A DNA stretch of 64,000 nucleotides from Microbispora amethystogenes (lineage in GTDB: Bacteria; Actinomycetota; Actinomycetes; Streptosporangiales; Streptosporangiaceae), in contig NZ_BOOB01000007.1 in NCBI RefSeq assembly GCF_016863015.1, positions 1 to 64,000 of the forward strand, read 5' to 3'. Below are positions 18,600-27,560 of the stretch, piece by piece (the first letter of the stretch is position 1; each line of letters begins with the position of its first letter). A program made the translations under genes and the position numbers. Below the pieces are notes generated by a model. The model was given only the letters and a program-made list of their open reading frames with translations, had not been told where the DNA came from and ran no database searches.

Positions 18600-19745
18600 T
18601 CAGCGTCCGTCCGTGTGGACGCGAGGCACGCGGGATCCGATCCTCGTCACGATCTCATGAGTAATCGTGCCCAGGGAATCCGCCCACTCCTGACAGGTTG
18701 GCTCGCCGTGGTCACCGGGGCCGAAAAGGATCACCTCGTCCCCCGATTCCGCCGCGTCGTCGCCGAGGTCGATGACGAACTGGTCCATGCACACCCGCCC
18801 GGCGATCCGCCGCCGCCGGCCCGCCGCCAGCACCTCCGCCCGATTGGTCCCGTTTCGCAGGATGCCGTCCGCATACCCGAGAGGAACGAGGCCAAGCGTG
18901 GTTTGCCGGTCGGTGACGTACAGGTGCCCGTACGACACGCCCGTCCCGGGGGCGACCCGCTTCACGCTCGCGAGTCTGGCGGTCAGGGTCATCGCGGGCC
19001 GGAGCCCGAAGTCGCCGAGCTCGGGAACCGGGCTCAGCCCGTAGATCGCGATGCCGGGACGGATCATGTCGTACCTCGACTGCGGCAGTGTGACGGCCGC
19101 GGCGGAGTTCGCGATGTGCCGGACGGCGTCGCTCGGCACCCCGGCCTTGTCCGCGACGACGAGCGCCTCGTCGAACGTGGCGAGCTGGGCCTCGATGGAA
19201 GGATGGCCGGGGATGTCGGCGCACGCGAGGTGCGACCAGATGCCCACGATTTCGACGGCGCCGGTCGCCCGCGCGGCGAGGGCATGCTCGACCAGCGACG
19301 GCCAGTCGGCGGCGGTGGCGCCGCCCCGGGAGATGCCGGTGTCGATCTTCAGGTGGACCCGGGCGGTGCGCCCGGTCCTGCCGGCGGCCGCGACGATCTC
19401 GTCCACGACCCAGGGGGCGCCGGCGGACAGGTCGACGTCCGCGAGCAGCGCGGCGTCCAGCGGCTCGCCCGGCGTGATGAGCCACGACATGACCGGCGCG
19501 GTGATCCCCGCCTCGCGCAGGGCCAGCGCCTCGCGTACGAAGGCGGTGCCGAGCCGGGCCGCGCCCGCCTCCAGGCACGCGTTCGCCACCGGCACCAGGC
19601 CGTGCCCGTACGCGTCGGCCTTGACCACGGCCATCGTCTCGGCGCCGCCCGCACGCTCGGCCAGCAGCCGCACGTTGTGCCTGATCGCGGACAGATCCAC
19701 CCGTGCCTCAGCCGGGGTGGCCCCACCCGCCGTCGAGAAGCTCAT
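18600..19745 (-). CDS. alr: Alanine racemase
   Basis: A 381-residue PLP enzyme making D-alanine for peptidoglycan. The PLP lysine is in TMAVVKADAYGHGLVPVANA; the catalytic tyrosine of the C-terminal domain is in GTGVSYGHLYVT; IKIDTGI-type segment appears as LKIDTGISRGG; VCMDQFVIDLG precedes the C-terminus. Length is normal. The start is at 19745 (MSFSTAGGATPAEARVDLSA). Downstream genes are the hydrolase and tsaE. Confidence 0.97.
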   Translation of the reverse strand: MSFSTAGGATPAEARVDLSAIRHNVRLLAERAGGAETMAVVKADAYGHGLVPVANACLEAGAARLGTAFVREALALREAGITAPVMSWLITPGEPLDAALLADVDLSAGAPWVVDEIVAAAGRTGRTARVHLKIDTGISRGGATAADWPSLVEHALAARATGAVEIVGIWSHLACADIPGHPSIEAQLATFDEALVVADKAGVPSDAVRHIANSAAAVTLPQSRYDMIRPGIAIYGLSPVPELGDFGLRPAMTLTARLASVKRVAPGTGVSYGHLYVTDRQTTLGLVPLGYADGILRNGTNRAEVLAAGRRRRIAGRVCMDQFVIDLGDDAAESGDEVILFGPGDHGEPTCQEWADSLGTITHEIVTRIGSRVPRVHTDGR

Positions 19746-19797
19746 TTTCCCAGTGTGTCAGGTGGACCCGGGTGGATGCGCCCATAGACGCCGCACG

Positions 19798-21372
19798 TCA
19801 GAGCATGCGCAGGGCCGCGGGGATCGCCTCCGCGACGTCGAGGGCCGCGATCGGCGCCTCCCCACGCCCCCCGTCACCGCCCCCGTAGCGGGCCTCGGCG
19901 CGGCCCCCGGCGTCTGCCCTGGCGTCTCCCCTGGCGCCTCCGCCGTCGCCGCCCCTGGCGGCGATCCGCGCGGCCAGGCCGTGGATGTACGCGGCGCACG
20001 AGGCCGCGTCGTAGCCGGACAGGCCGGCGGCGAGCAGGGCGCCCGTGATCCCGGACAGGACGTCGCCGGTGCCGCCCGTGGCGAGCCAGGGCGTCCCGGT
20101 GGTGTTGACCCGCACCGGCCGGTGCTCCTCGGCGACGAGGGTGGTCGAGCCCTTCAGCAGCACCGTCGCCCCCAGCTCGGCCGCGGCCCGCCGCACATGG
20201 TCGAGCCGCGCGGCCTCGATCTGCTCCCTCGGCACGTCGAGCAGCCGCGACAGCTCGCCCGCGTGCGGCGTGAGCACGGTGGGAGCGGTCCTGCGCAGCA
20301 GCGTCCGGTCCCTGGCGACCAGCGTGAGCCCGTCGGCGTCCACCAGCACCGGCACGTCGGACGAAAGCACGGCGCGGGCCACCGCGTGCGCCTCCGGGCC
20401 GGTGCCGAGCCCGGGCCCGAGCACCCACGCCTGCACCCGCCCGACCTCTTCCAGCAGGCTGTCGGGTGACGACGACGGGTCGAGCACGGTCGTGACCGCC
20501 TCGGGCCAGCGGGCCCTGACCAGTCGCACCGGCTCGGCGGTGCTCGCGAAGCGGACCATGCCCGCGCCGGCGCGCACCGCGCCGCCGACGGAGAGCACGG
20601 CAGCTCCCGTGTACCTGTCGCTGCCCGCGGCGATCCCGACGACCCCCCGGCGGTACTTGTCGCTCTCCGCGCCGGGCCGGGGCAGCAGACCGGCCACGTC
20701 GTCGCCGGTCGGCGCGGCCACCTCGGGCCCCGGTAGGTGCGGCCCGAGGCCGATGTCCACCAGTTCGACCGATCCCGCGTGGGAGGCTCCCGGATCGACG
20801 AGCAGACCGGCCTTGTAGGCCCCGAACGTCACTGTCAGGTGCGCGCGGACCGCCGGTCCCTCGACCCGCCCGCTGCTCGCGTCCACCCCGCTCGGCACGT
20901 CGACCGCCACGACGAGACCGGCGGCCTCGGCGGTCAGCTCCGCGAGCGTGCCGTACGGCTCCCGCAGCGTGCCGCCGCCCCCGATGCCGACGAGGCCGTC
21001 GAGCACGACGTCGGCCCGCGCGAGCAGGTCACCGGCCCGCGCGGCGTCGAACGGCCCTGCCCGGCCACCGGCCGCGAGCAGCGCGGCCAGGCCGCCCTCG
21101 TGGGCGCGTGAACCGGCCAGAACGGCCTCCACCCGGGCTCCCCTGCGGGCCAGGAGCGCCCCGGCGTACAGGGTGTCGCCGCCGTTGTCCCCGCCGCCGA
21201 CCAGCAGCGCCACGTGGGAGCCGTACACCCGGCCGCGCACGCCTTTGAGCAGGTTCGCGCAGACCATGGCGAGGCCGGCGGCGGCCCGGCTCATCAGGGT
21301 CCCCTCGGGGAGCCTCGCCATCAGCGCCGTCTCGGCGGTCCGGATCTGGTCGGAGGTGTAGGCGGTCCGCAT
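19798..21372 (-). CDS. nnrD: Bifunctional NAD(P)H-hydrate epimerase / ADP-dependent dehydratase
   Basis: A 524-residue repair enzyme for hydrated NAD(P)H. The N-terminal epimerase (YjeF_N, about 1-215) has LVGGGDNGGDTLYAGALLAR and VVAVDVPSGVDASSGRVEG. The C-terminal dehydratase (about 225-520) has GVVGIAAGSDRYTGAAVLS, TPHAGELSRLL, and the signature NTTGTPWLATGGTGDVLSGI. A Gly/Arg/Ala/Asp-rich insertion (GGDGGGARGDARADAGGRAE) is present near residues 468-508, close to the C-terminus and absent from usual family members. It lies between acpS and alr, the normal actinobacterial order. Confidence 0.96.
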   Translation of the reverse strand: MRTAYTSDQIRTAETALMARLPEGTLMSRAAAGLAMVCANLLKGVRGRVYGSHVALLVGGGDNGGDTLYAGALLARRGARVEAVLAGSRAHEGGLAALLAAGGRAGPFDAARAGDLLARADVVLDGLVGIGGGGTLREPYGTLAELTAEAAGLVVAVDVPSGVDASSGRVEGPAVRAHLTVTFGAYKAGLLVDPGASHAGSVELVDIGLGPHLPGPEVAAPTGDDVAGLLPRPGAESDKYRRGVVGIAAGSDRYTGAAVLSVGGAVRAGAGMVRFASTAEPVRLVRARWPEAVTTVLDPSSSPDSLLEEVGRVQAWVLGPGLGTGPEAHAVARAVLSSDVPVLVDADGLTLVARDRTLLRRTAPTVLTPHAGELSRLLDVPREQIEAARLDHVRRAAAELGATVLLKGSTTLVAEEHRPVRVNTTGTPWLATGGTGDVLSGITGALLAAGLSGYDAASCAAYIHGLAARIAARGGDGGGARGDARADAGGRAEARYGGGDGGRGEAPIAALDVAEAIPAALRML

Positions 21373-21532
21373 GCGTCCGACCGTAGCCTCCCGCCCCGGC
21401 GATCGCGATCACCACACCCACCGGTTGCCGGAACACGCCGTCTCAGCGCCCCCGCGGGCCCGGCGGTTCTGGGACCCGGCAACGTCGAGATTTGGCGGTC
21501 TCAGGACGCGGGCACTCCAGGACTCGGCGGCC

Positions 21533-21883
21533 TCAGGACTCGGCGATCACGTAGGCGACGGCGATGCCGCCGTCGTGTGACAGGGAGACGTGCCACCGGC
21601 GCACGCCGAGGCCCCGCGCCACCTCCGCGGCCCTGCCGGTGATTCGCACCTCGGGACGGCCGTGCGCGCCGCGCACCACCTCCGCGTCGAGGTGGCTCAG
21701 GCCAGGTGGGGCTCCCAGGGCCTTGGCGACCGCCTCCTTGGCGGCGAACCGCGCCGCCAGCGACTCCGCCGGCAACTCGGCCTCGGCCTCGGTGAACAGG
21801 CGGCGCCGCAGCCCGGGCGTGCGCTCCAGCGCCGCGCGCAGCCGCGCGACCTCGACCACGTCCACCCCGATGCCCACGATCAC
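21533..21883 (-). CDS. acpS: Holo-[acyl-carrier-protein] synthase
   Basis: A 116-residue enzyme that transfers phosphopantetheine from CoA to acyl carrier protein. The two signatures are [20 protein letters not shown] (Mg-binding Asp) and [20 protein letters not shown] (catalytic Glu and Lys). I chose GTG 21883; a start at 21907 would add eight residues before the conserved strand. It lies upstream of nnrD with a 160-bp gap that holds short CAGGACTCGGCG-type direct repeats near the acpS stop. Confidence 0.96.
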   Translation of the reverse strand: MIVGIGVDVVEVARLRAALERTPGLRRRLFTEAEAELPAESLAARFAAKEAVAKALGAPPGLSHLDAEVVRGAHGRPEVRITGRAAEVARGLGVRRWHVSLSHDGGIAVAYVIAES

Positions 21884-21995
21884 ACCGCCAGCGTAAGGGG
21901 ACCTCACTCTTTCCCCGTCTCACGAGAAAGTAATCCATCGATTTTTGTCCACAGGCTGTGCACGACCCCGCGCGGACGCGGCGATCGGCCGTGGC

Positions 21996-22001
21996 TACGC
22001 T
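21996..22001 (+). promoter_or_regulatory. Candidate -10 box for leaderless coaA mRNA
   Basis: TACGCT ends 6 nt before the coaA GTG at 22008 and no Shine-Dalgarno is visible. The same hexamer stands 7 nt before the 1325-residue membrane protein gene at 33053. Confidence 0.5.
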
Positions 22002-22007
22002 TGCCGC

Positions 22008-22931
22008 GTGGCAGATGGGGACGCGTACGTCGAGCTCAGCCGGGAGCAGTGGCGTGACCTGCGCAGGAACACGCCGCTCACGCTCACCGAGGCGGAGCTG
22101 CGGGAGCTGCGCGGCGTCCACGACCCGATCGACCTCTCCGAGGTCACCGACGTCTACCTGCCGCTCACCCGGCTGCTGAACCTGCACTTCACCGGCTCCC
22201 GGCAGCGCGGCGCCGCCGTCGGCGCGTTCCTCGGCGAGCACGGGACGCCCCCGCCGTACGTGCTGGGCATCGCGGGCAGCGTCGCGGTCGGCAAGTCGAC
22301 CACGGCGCGGCTGCTGCACACGCTGCTCGCCCGCTGGCCCGAGCACCCCCGCGTCGACCTGATCACCACCGACAGCTTCCTCCACCCCAACAAGGTGCTG
22401 GAGGAGCGCGGGATCACGCACCGCAAGGGCTTCCCGGAGAGCTACGACCGGCGGGCGCTGGTGCGGTTCGTCGCCGACGTGAAGGCGGGCCGTCCCTCGG
22501 TCGAGGCACCCGTATACAGCCATCTGGAGTACGACATCGTGCCCGGCGCGACACACGTCGTCGACCGGCCGGACATCCTGATCGTGGAGGGGCTCAACGT
22601 CCTGCAGCCCGCGCCGCCGGACGCCCTCGCCGTCTACGACTACTTCGACTTCTCCATCTACGTGGACGCCCGGATCGAGGACATCCGCACCTGGTACGTC
22701 GAGCGCTTCCACAAGCTGCGCCGTACGGCCTTCGCGGACCCGAAGTCCTACTTCCGGCACATCGCGGCGCTCTCGCACGAGGAGGCGACCGCGTTCGCGC
22801 AGGGCGTCTGGCGGGACGTCAACGAGCGCAACCTGGTGGAGAACATCGCGCCGACGCGCGAGCGGGCCGGGCTGATCCTCCACAAGGGTTCCGACCACTC
22901 GGTCACCCACGTACGGCTCCGCCGTACCTGA
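22008..22931 (+). CDS. coaA: Type I pantothenate kinase
   Basis: A 307-residue kinase that phosphorylates pantothenate, the first step of CoA synthesis. The P-loop is in [60 protein letters not shown] and EGLNVLQP are conserved. GTG 22008 ([15 protein letters not shown]) is chosen because the frame upstream of it encodes promoter-like sequence. The stop codon TGA overlaps the -10 candidate of the next gene. It is divergent from acpS, a partner in the same cofactor economy. Confidence 0.96.
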   Translation: MADGDAYVELSREQWRDLRRNTPLTLTEAELRELRGVHDPIDLSEVTDVYLPLTRLLNLHFTGSRQRGAAVGAFLGEHGTPPPYVLGIAGSVAVGKSTTARLLHTLLARWPEHPRVDLITTDSFLHPNKVLEERGITHRKGFPESYDRRALVRFVADVKAGRPSVEAPVYSHLEYDIVPGATHVVDRPDILIVEGLNVLQPAPPDALAVYDYFDFSIYVDARIEDIRTWYVERFHKLRRTAFADPKSYFRHIAALSHEEATAFAQGVWRDVNERNLVENIAPTRERAGLILHKGSDHSVTHVRLRRT

Positions 22932-22935
22932 TAAT
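22930..22935 (+). promoter_or_regulatory. Candidate -10 box for the DUF389 gene
   Basis: GATAAT overlaps the coaA stop codon and ends 6 nt before the GTG at 22942. No Shine-Dalgarno is present, so the gene may have a leaderless transcript in addition to any coaA read-through. Confidence 0.5.
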
Positions 22936-22941
22936 CGTCCG

Positions 22942-23871
22942 GTGCTGCATCTGCGGGTGATCGCCCCTTATGAGCGTACTGACCGGGTCGTCGAGGCGCT
23001 CGACCGCGCGCCGGGCGTCACCAACATCGTGGTCCTGACCAAAGCGGCCCGGCGGCCGGAGGGCGACATGGTGCTCGCCGACGTCGCCAGGGAGGCCGCC
23101 AACTCCGTCATCGAGGACCTCAAGGCGCTCGGCCTGGAGGAGGACGGCTCGATCTCGGTCGAGGAGATCGAGCTGTCGATCTCCCGGGGAGCCGACGAGG
23201 CGGAGGAACGGGCGCCCGGCGAGGGCGACGACGCGGTGGTGTGGGAGCAGTTCGAGGCGCGGGTCGCCCTCGACAGCCGCATCACCTGGGCGTTCCTGGC
23301 GTTCCTCACCATCGCCACACAACTCGCGGCCATCGGCGTGCTGATCCCCTCGCAGATCCTCATCGTCGGCGCCATGGTGCTCGGCCCGGAGTTCGGCGCG
23401 GTCGCGGCGGTCTCCTTCGGCCTGCTCGGCCGCCACTGGGCGCTCATCGGCACGGCGGCCCGCACGCTCGCGGCGGGATTCGCGGTCGCGATCGCCGTCA
23501 CGCTGGCCTGCGCGCTGGTCTCACGCGGGCTCGGCATGATCACGCCCGACATGCTCCGGCACAACGACGAGGTGCACTTCATCGTCAAGCCCGACACGTG
23601 GTCGGTCATCGTGGCGCTGCTCGCCGGAGCGGCCGGCGTGCTGTCGATCACGGCGGGCAAGTCGTCGGCCCTGGTCGGCGTCTTCATCTCGGTCACCACC
23701 GTCCCGGCGGCGGGCTACATGGCGGTGGCCCTGGCATTGTGGCGCTGGGACGAGGTCGGCGGCTCCGCGCTGCAGCTCGTCGTCAACATCGCCGGGATGG
23801 TCGTCGCCGGGACTCTGACGTTGTTCCTCCAGCGCCTCCTGTGGAGCCGGTACGGCGGAAGTCGCGCGTGA
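22942..23871 (+). CDS. DUF389 family membrane protein
   Basis: A 309-residue protein of the TIGR00341/DUF389 type, function unknown. The cytosolic N-terminal 115 residues have an ACT-like pattern (MLHLRVIAPYERTDRVVEAL, ...VTNIVVLTKAA). About six membrane helices follow, beginning at ITWAFLAFLTIATQLAAIGV, with the family core PSQILIVGAMVLGPEFGAVA and the conserved SITAGKSSALVGVFISVTTV. It is 10 bp downstream of coaA. A transport or sensing role is possible but not demonstrated for the family. Confidence 0.88.
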   Translation: MLHLRVIAPYERTDRVVEALDRAPGVTNIVVLTKAARRPEGDMVLADVAREAANSVIEDLKALGLEEDGSISVEEIELSISRGADEAEERAPGEGDDAVVWEQFEARVALDSRITWAFLAFLTIATQLAAIGVLIPSQILIVGAMVLGPEFGAVAAVSFGLLGRHWALIGTAARTLAAGFAVAIAVTLACALVSRGLGMITPDMLRHNDEVHFIVKPDTWSVIVALLAGAAGVLSITAGKSSALVGVFISVTTVPAAGYMAVALALWRWDEVGGSALQLVVNIAGMVVAGTLTLFLQRLLWSRYGGSRA

Positions 23872-23936
23872 CAGGCATACCTGAGGCGTAGATCGGTTCC
23901 TCCGTCAGACGGAGGGCCGACGGGGGCGTCGCCGAG

Positions 23937-23942
23937 TAGGGT
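23937..23942 (+). promoter_or_regulatory. Candidate -10 box of the double ABC transporter operon
   Basis: TAGGGT ends 7 nt before the ATG at 23950; no Shine-Dalgarno is seen. It is the only obvious promoter signal before the four overlapping ABC genes. Confidence 0.5.
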
Positions 23943-23949
23943 GCCAGTC

Positions 23950-24876
23950 ATGACAGCGAGCGCGACTCCATGCTTCGCGACCGAGGGGCTGACCAAGCGG
24001 TTCCCCCGCGTCACGGCGCTCGACCACCTCACCGTCGCGGCCGGGACCGGCGTGACCGGCCTGGTCGGCGCGAACGGCGCGGGCAAGTCCACCCTGATCA
24101 AAATCCTGCTCGGCCTGGTGCCGCCCACCTCGGGGAGCGCCTCGGTGCTGGGCCTGGACACGGCCACGCAGGGCCTGGAGATCCGGCGGACCGTGGGCTA
24201 CATGCCCGAGCACGACTGCCTGCCCCCGGACATCTCGGCGACCGAGTTCGTGGTCCACATGGCCCAGATGTCCGGCCTGCCGCGCACCGCGGCCCGTGAG
24301 CGCGCCGCGGACACGCTGCGCCACGTCGGGCTGGACGAGGAGCGCTACCGCCCGATGGGGGGCTACTCGACCGGCATGCGGCAGCGCGTCAAGCTCGCCC
24401 AGGCCCTCGTCCACGATCCTCGGCTGGTCTTCCTCGACGAGCCCACCAACGGGCTCGACCCGCAGGGCCGCGACGACATGCTGGCGCTGATCCGGCGGGT
24501 CGGCACCGAGTTCGGCATCAGCGTCCTGGTCACCTCCCACCTGCTCGGCGAGCTTGAGCGGGTGTGCGACCACGTGATCGTCATCGACGGCGGGCGGCTG
24601 CTGCGCTCCTCGGCGATCCGGGAGTTCACCCGGGCCGAGCAGACCATCGCGGTGGAGGTCGAGGAGGGGCAGCGGCAACTGGCCGACCGCCTCACGGGCG
24701 GCGGCGAGACGGTGGCGGTGCAGGGCAGGCTGCTGACGGTGCAGGTGTCCCCCGACGACCCCGGCCGCACCTACGACGCGGTGCGCGACGCCGTCAGCGA
24801 CCTCGGCCTCAGCCTCCTGCGGCTGGAGCAGCGCCGAGGCCGCATCGAGGACGTCTTCAAGGAGCCGGTGGCATGA
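23950..24876 (+). CDS. ABC transporter ATP-binding protein (first transporter)
   Basis: A 308-residue ATPase. Walker A GLVGANGAGKSTLIKILLGL, signature YSTGMRQRVKLAQALVHDPR, Walker B LVFLDEPTNGLDPQGRDDML and switch His in SVLVTSHLLGELERV are all intact. The C-terminal 90 residues form the extension typical of ABC-2 export ATPases. ATG 23950 is preferred to a GTG nine bases upstream because the -10 box overlaps the latter. The stop overlaps the permease start by 4 bp. Substrate unknown. Confidence 0.93.
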   Translation: MTASATPCFATEGLTKRFPRVTALDHLTVAAGTGVTGLVGANGAGKSTLIKILLGLVPPTSGSASVLGLDTATQGLEIRRTVGYMPEHDCLPPDISATEFVVHMAQMSGLPRTAARERAADTLRHVGLDEERYRPMGGYSTGMRQRVKLAQALVHDPRLVFLDEPTNGLDPQGRDDMLALIRRVGTEFGISVLVTSHLLGELERVCDHVIVIDGGRLLRSSAIREFTRAEQTIAVEVEEGQRQLADRLTGGGETVAVQGRLLTVQVSPDDPGRTYDAVRDAVSDLGLSLLRLEQRRGRIEDVFKEPVA

Positions 24877-25739
24877 CGATCGAGCCGACCGCGGTCATCC
24901 ACGACATCGGATACCGCCATTACGACGGCGTACGGCTCGGGCGAGGCCGGGCGACGCTCGCCCTCGGCGTGCAGAGCCTGCGCGGCGTTTTCGGGCTGGG
25001 CCGCACGATCCGTGCCAAGATCATGCCGCTGTTGCTGGCCGCGATCATGCTGATGCCGACGGTCGTGTCGATCGGCGTGATGGCGCTCGCCAAGCAGTTC
25101 GTCATGCCCTATTCGCAGTACGCCGTCTTCATGCAGGCGGTGATCGCCGTCTTCCTGGCCGCGCAGGCGCCGTACCTGGTCGCGCCGGACCTGCGGTTCC
25201 GCGTGCTGCCGCTGTACCTCTCCCGCCCGCTGACGGTGACCGACTACGTCGTGGCGAAGCTGGCCGCGCTGACGGTCGCGCTGTTCTGCCTGATGGCGAT
25301 CCCGATCACGATCGAGTTCGTCGGCGAGATGCTGATCGACATGCCGATGCCGCTGCACACGGGCGACTTCCTCGGCGCGCTGGGCGGCACGGTCCTGCGC
25401 GCGGTGCTGCTGGCCGCCCTGGGCGTCGCCCTGGCGTCGTTCACCCCGCGCCGCGGCCTCGGGGTCGCCGTGGTGATCGCGTTCTACATGTTCACCGCCG
25501 CCGTCTCCGGGCTCTTCTACGCCGTGCTCGCCTCGACCGGCCGGGACGACGTGGCCCCCTGGGCCCTGCTCCTCAACCCGTTCTTCCTCGTCGACGCCGT
25601 CCAGTCGTCGCTGTTCGGCACCGAACCGGCGACCGGCGAGGGGTATCCCCCGGGCGTCGCCTCGTGCCTGATCCTGCTGGCCGTGATCGCCCTGGCCGTG
25701 ACGGGCGTCCTCCTGCGCTACCGGAAGGCGGCGTCGTGA
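24873..25739 (+). CDS. ABC-2 type transporter permease (first transporter)
   Basis: A 288-residue membrane protein with about six helices. After a cytosolic start (MTIEPTAVIHDIGYRHYDG) it has helices around IMPLLLAAIMLMPTVVSIGV, AVFMQAVIAVFLAAQAPYLV, YVVAKLAALTVALFCLMAIP, TVLRAVLLAALGVALASFTP, VAVVIAFYMFTAAVSGLFYA and ASCLILLAVIALAVTGVLLR. The ATG at 24873 overlaps the ATPase stop (ATGA), and its own stop overlaps the next GTG, so stoichiometric translation is expected. It pairs with the preceding ATPase. Confidence 0.88.
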   Translation: MTIEPTAVIHDIGYRHYDGVRLGRGRATLALGVQSLRGVFGLGRTIRAKIMPLLLAAIMLMPTVVSIGVMALAKQFVMPYSQYAVFMQAVIAVFLAAQAPYLVAPDLRFRVLPLYLSRPLTVTDYVVAKLAALTVALFCLMAIPITIEFVGEMLIDMPMPLHTGDFLGALGGTVLRAVLLAALGVALASFTPRRGLGVAVVIAFYMFTAAVSGLFYAVLASTGRDDVAPWALLLNPFFLVDAVQSSLFGTEPATGEGYPPGVASCLILLAVIALAVTGVLLRYRKAAS

Positions 25740-26689
25740 CCACCACGAGTCCCCCCGTGACCACCCGCCAGGGCGTGCTGGAACTCGCCCAGGTCTCCCG
25801 CTGGTACGGCAACGTCGTGGCGGTCAACGACGTCACGATGACGATCGGCCCCGGCGTCACCGGCCTGCTCGGCCCGAACGGCGCCGGCAAGTCGACGCTG
25901 CTGCACATGATGGCCGGGTTCCTCGCGCCGTCGAACGGCACGGCGACCCTGGACGGCCGGCAGATCTGGCACAACCACGACATCTACCGGCAGATCGGCC
26001 TGGTGCCCGAGAAGGAGGCCGTGTACGGCTTCCTCACCGGCCGGCAGTTCGTGCTGTCGGCGGCCCGGCTGCACGGGCTGCCGTCCCCCGACGACGCGGC
26101 CCGCCGGGCCCTCGACCTGGTGGAGATGACGGAGGCGTCCGGCCGCCGCATCGAGACGTACTCCAAGGGCATGCGGCAGCGTGTGAAGGTCGCCGCGGCC
26201 CTCGTCCACGACCCGCAGGTGCTGCTGCTGGACGAGCCGTTCAACGGCATGGACCCGCGGCAGCGGCTCCACCTGATGGACCTCGTCCGCCGGATGGGCG
26301 AGGAGGGCCGGACGATCCTGTTCAGCTCGCACATCCTCGAAGAGGTCGAGCGGGTGGCCCACCACATCGAGGTCCTGGTCGCCGGACGGCACGCCGCGTC
26401 GGGGGACTACCGGGAGATCCGGCGGCGCATGGCCGACCGGCCACACAGGTTCCGGGTCAGGTCGAGCGACGACCGGCGGCTCGCCGCCGCCCTCATCGCC
26501 GATCTCTCCTCCAGCGCCGTCTCGCTGACGGAGCAGGGCATCGAGGTGCAGGTCACCGACTTCGCGCGCTTCACCGCGCTGCTGCCCCGGACGGCCCGCG
26601 ACCTCGACGTCCACCTGTGGCAGGTCTCCCCCACCGACGAGGACCTGGAAAGCGTCTTCTCCTACCTCATCTCCGGGAGCTCCCGATGA
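25736..26689 (+). CDS. ABC transporter ATP-binding protein (second transporter)
   Basis: A 317-residue ATPase paralogous to the one at 23950. Walker A GLLGPNGAGKSTLLHMMAGF, signature YSKGMRQRVKVAAALVHDPQ, Walker B VLLLDEPFNGMDPRQRLHLM and H-loop ILFSSHILEEVERVAHHIEV are present, followed by the usual C-terminal extension. GTG 25736 overlaps the permease stop as GTGA; starting earlier would place translation inside the permease gene. Together with the next permease it forms the second complete transporter. Confidence 0.93.
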   Translation: MTTTSPPVTTRQGVLELAQVSRWYGNVVAVNDVTMTIGPGVTGLLGPNGAGKSTLLHMMAGFLAPSNGTATLDGRQIWHNHDIYRQIGLVPEKEAVYGFLTGRQFVLSAARLHGLPSPDDAARRALDLVEMTEASGRRIETYSKGMRQRVKVAAALVHDPQVLLLDEPFNGMDPRQRLHLMDLVRRMGEEGRTILFSSHILEEVERVAHHIEVLVAGRHAASGDYREIRRRMADRPHRFRVRSSDDRRLAAALIADLSSSAVSLTEQGIEVQVTDFARFTALLPRTARDLDVHLWQVSPTDEDLESVFSYLISGSSR

Positions 26690-27402
26690 ACACCGTGGTC
26701 GCGGACATCACGTACCGGGCCATGCTCGGACGCAAGCGGATCTGGCTGCTGGTGCTGCTCCCGGTGGCGCTCGTCGCGATCGCCCTGCTGCTCAGGCTCC
26801 TGAACGGCCAGTCCGAGCAGACGGCCGTGACGCTGATGAAGACCTTCGCGATCGGCACGATGCTGCCGCTGCTCGGGCTGATCGGCGGGACCGGCGTGAT
26901 CGCCCCGGAGATCGAGGACGGCACGATCATCCACCTGCTGTCCAAGCCGATCTCCCGCCCGGTGATCGCGGTGACGAAGTTCGTGGTCGCGGCCTCCCTC
27001 ATCGCCGTCTTCGCAGCGGTCTCGACGTTCGCCGCCGCCTATCTCCTGACCGGCATGGAGTCGGGCGTGGCGACCGGGTTCACCTTCGGGGCGCTGTTCG
27101 GCGGGGTCGCGTACGCGGCGGTGTTCCTGCTGCTGGGCGTGCTCACCCGGCACGCGGTCGCGATCGGCGTGATCTACGCCCTCGTCTGGGAGGGCGTCGT
27201 CGGCGGCTACGTGCCCGGAGCGCGCAAGTTCTCCATCCAGCAGTGGGCCCAGTCGCTCGCCGACCACCTCTCCTCCTCGGCCTTCTTCTCCACCGAGGTG
27301 ACGCTGGGCTTCGCCGTACCGGCCATGGCCATCGTCACCGTCGGGGCGGTCCTGTGGACCGGCCAGCGCCTGCGCTCCCTCTCCCTCACCGGCGACGACT
27401 AG
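26686..27402 (+). CDS. ABC-2 type transporter permease (second transporter)
   Basis: A 238-residue membrane protein. Helices are visible around IWLLVLLPVALVAIALLLRL, AIGTMLPLLGLIGGTGVIAP, FVVAASLIAVFAAVSTFAAA, ALFGGVAYAAVFLLLGVLTR, VAIGVIYALVWEGVVGGYVP and PAMAIVTVGAVLWTGQRL. The motif EIEDGTIIHLLSKPISRPVI is typical of ABC-2 permeases. The ATG overlaps the ATPase stop (ATGA). It is the last gene of the four-gene unit; the pseudogene remnant starts 14 bp after its stop. Confidence 0.88.
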   Translation: MNTVVADITYRAMLGRKRIWLLVLLPVALVAIALLLRLLNGQSEQTAVTLMKTFAIGTMLPLLGLIGGTGVIAPEIEDGTIIHLLSKPISRPVIAVTKFVVAASLIAVFAAVSTFAAAYLLTGMESGVATGFTFGALFGGVAYAAVFLLLGVLTRHAVAIGVIYALVWEGVVGGYVPGARKFSIQQWAQSLADHLSSSAFFSTEVTLGFAVPAMAIVTVGAVLWTGQRLRSLSLTGDD

Positions 27403-27415
27403 CGCCGGCTGGTGG

Positions 27416-27535
27416 TCAGAGGTTGTAGCCACCCGATACCTCGATGTCCTGGGCGGTGATCCAACGGCTCCCGTCCTAGACCGGTGTGGTGATCACCGCG
27501 CCGAGGTCGCAGCGCGCCCGGCCTTAGACGAGCCC
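27416..27535 (-). pseudogene. Remnant of a short-chain dehydrogenase/reductase C-terminus
   Basis: Read on the minus strand, the last 19 codons before the stop at 27416 give DGSRWITAQDIEVSGGYNL, the classic C-terminal signature of SDR oxidoreductases (WITGQ...VSGG). Immediately upstream in frame come a TAG, then CDLGAVITTPV, then a TAA. Nothing resembling the rest of an SDR lies further right, because the antitoxin gene begins at 27586. This is the 3' scrap of a deleted gene, and marks a site of past rearrangement next to the toxin-antitoxin pair. Confidence 0.75.
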
Positions 27536-27560
27536 TCCCTGGGCCGTCTCGCGCCATACA

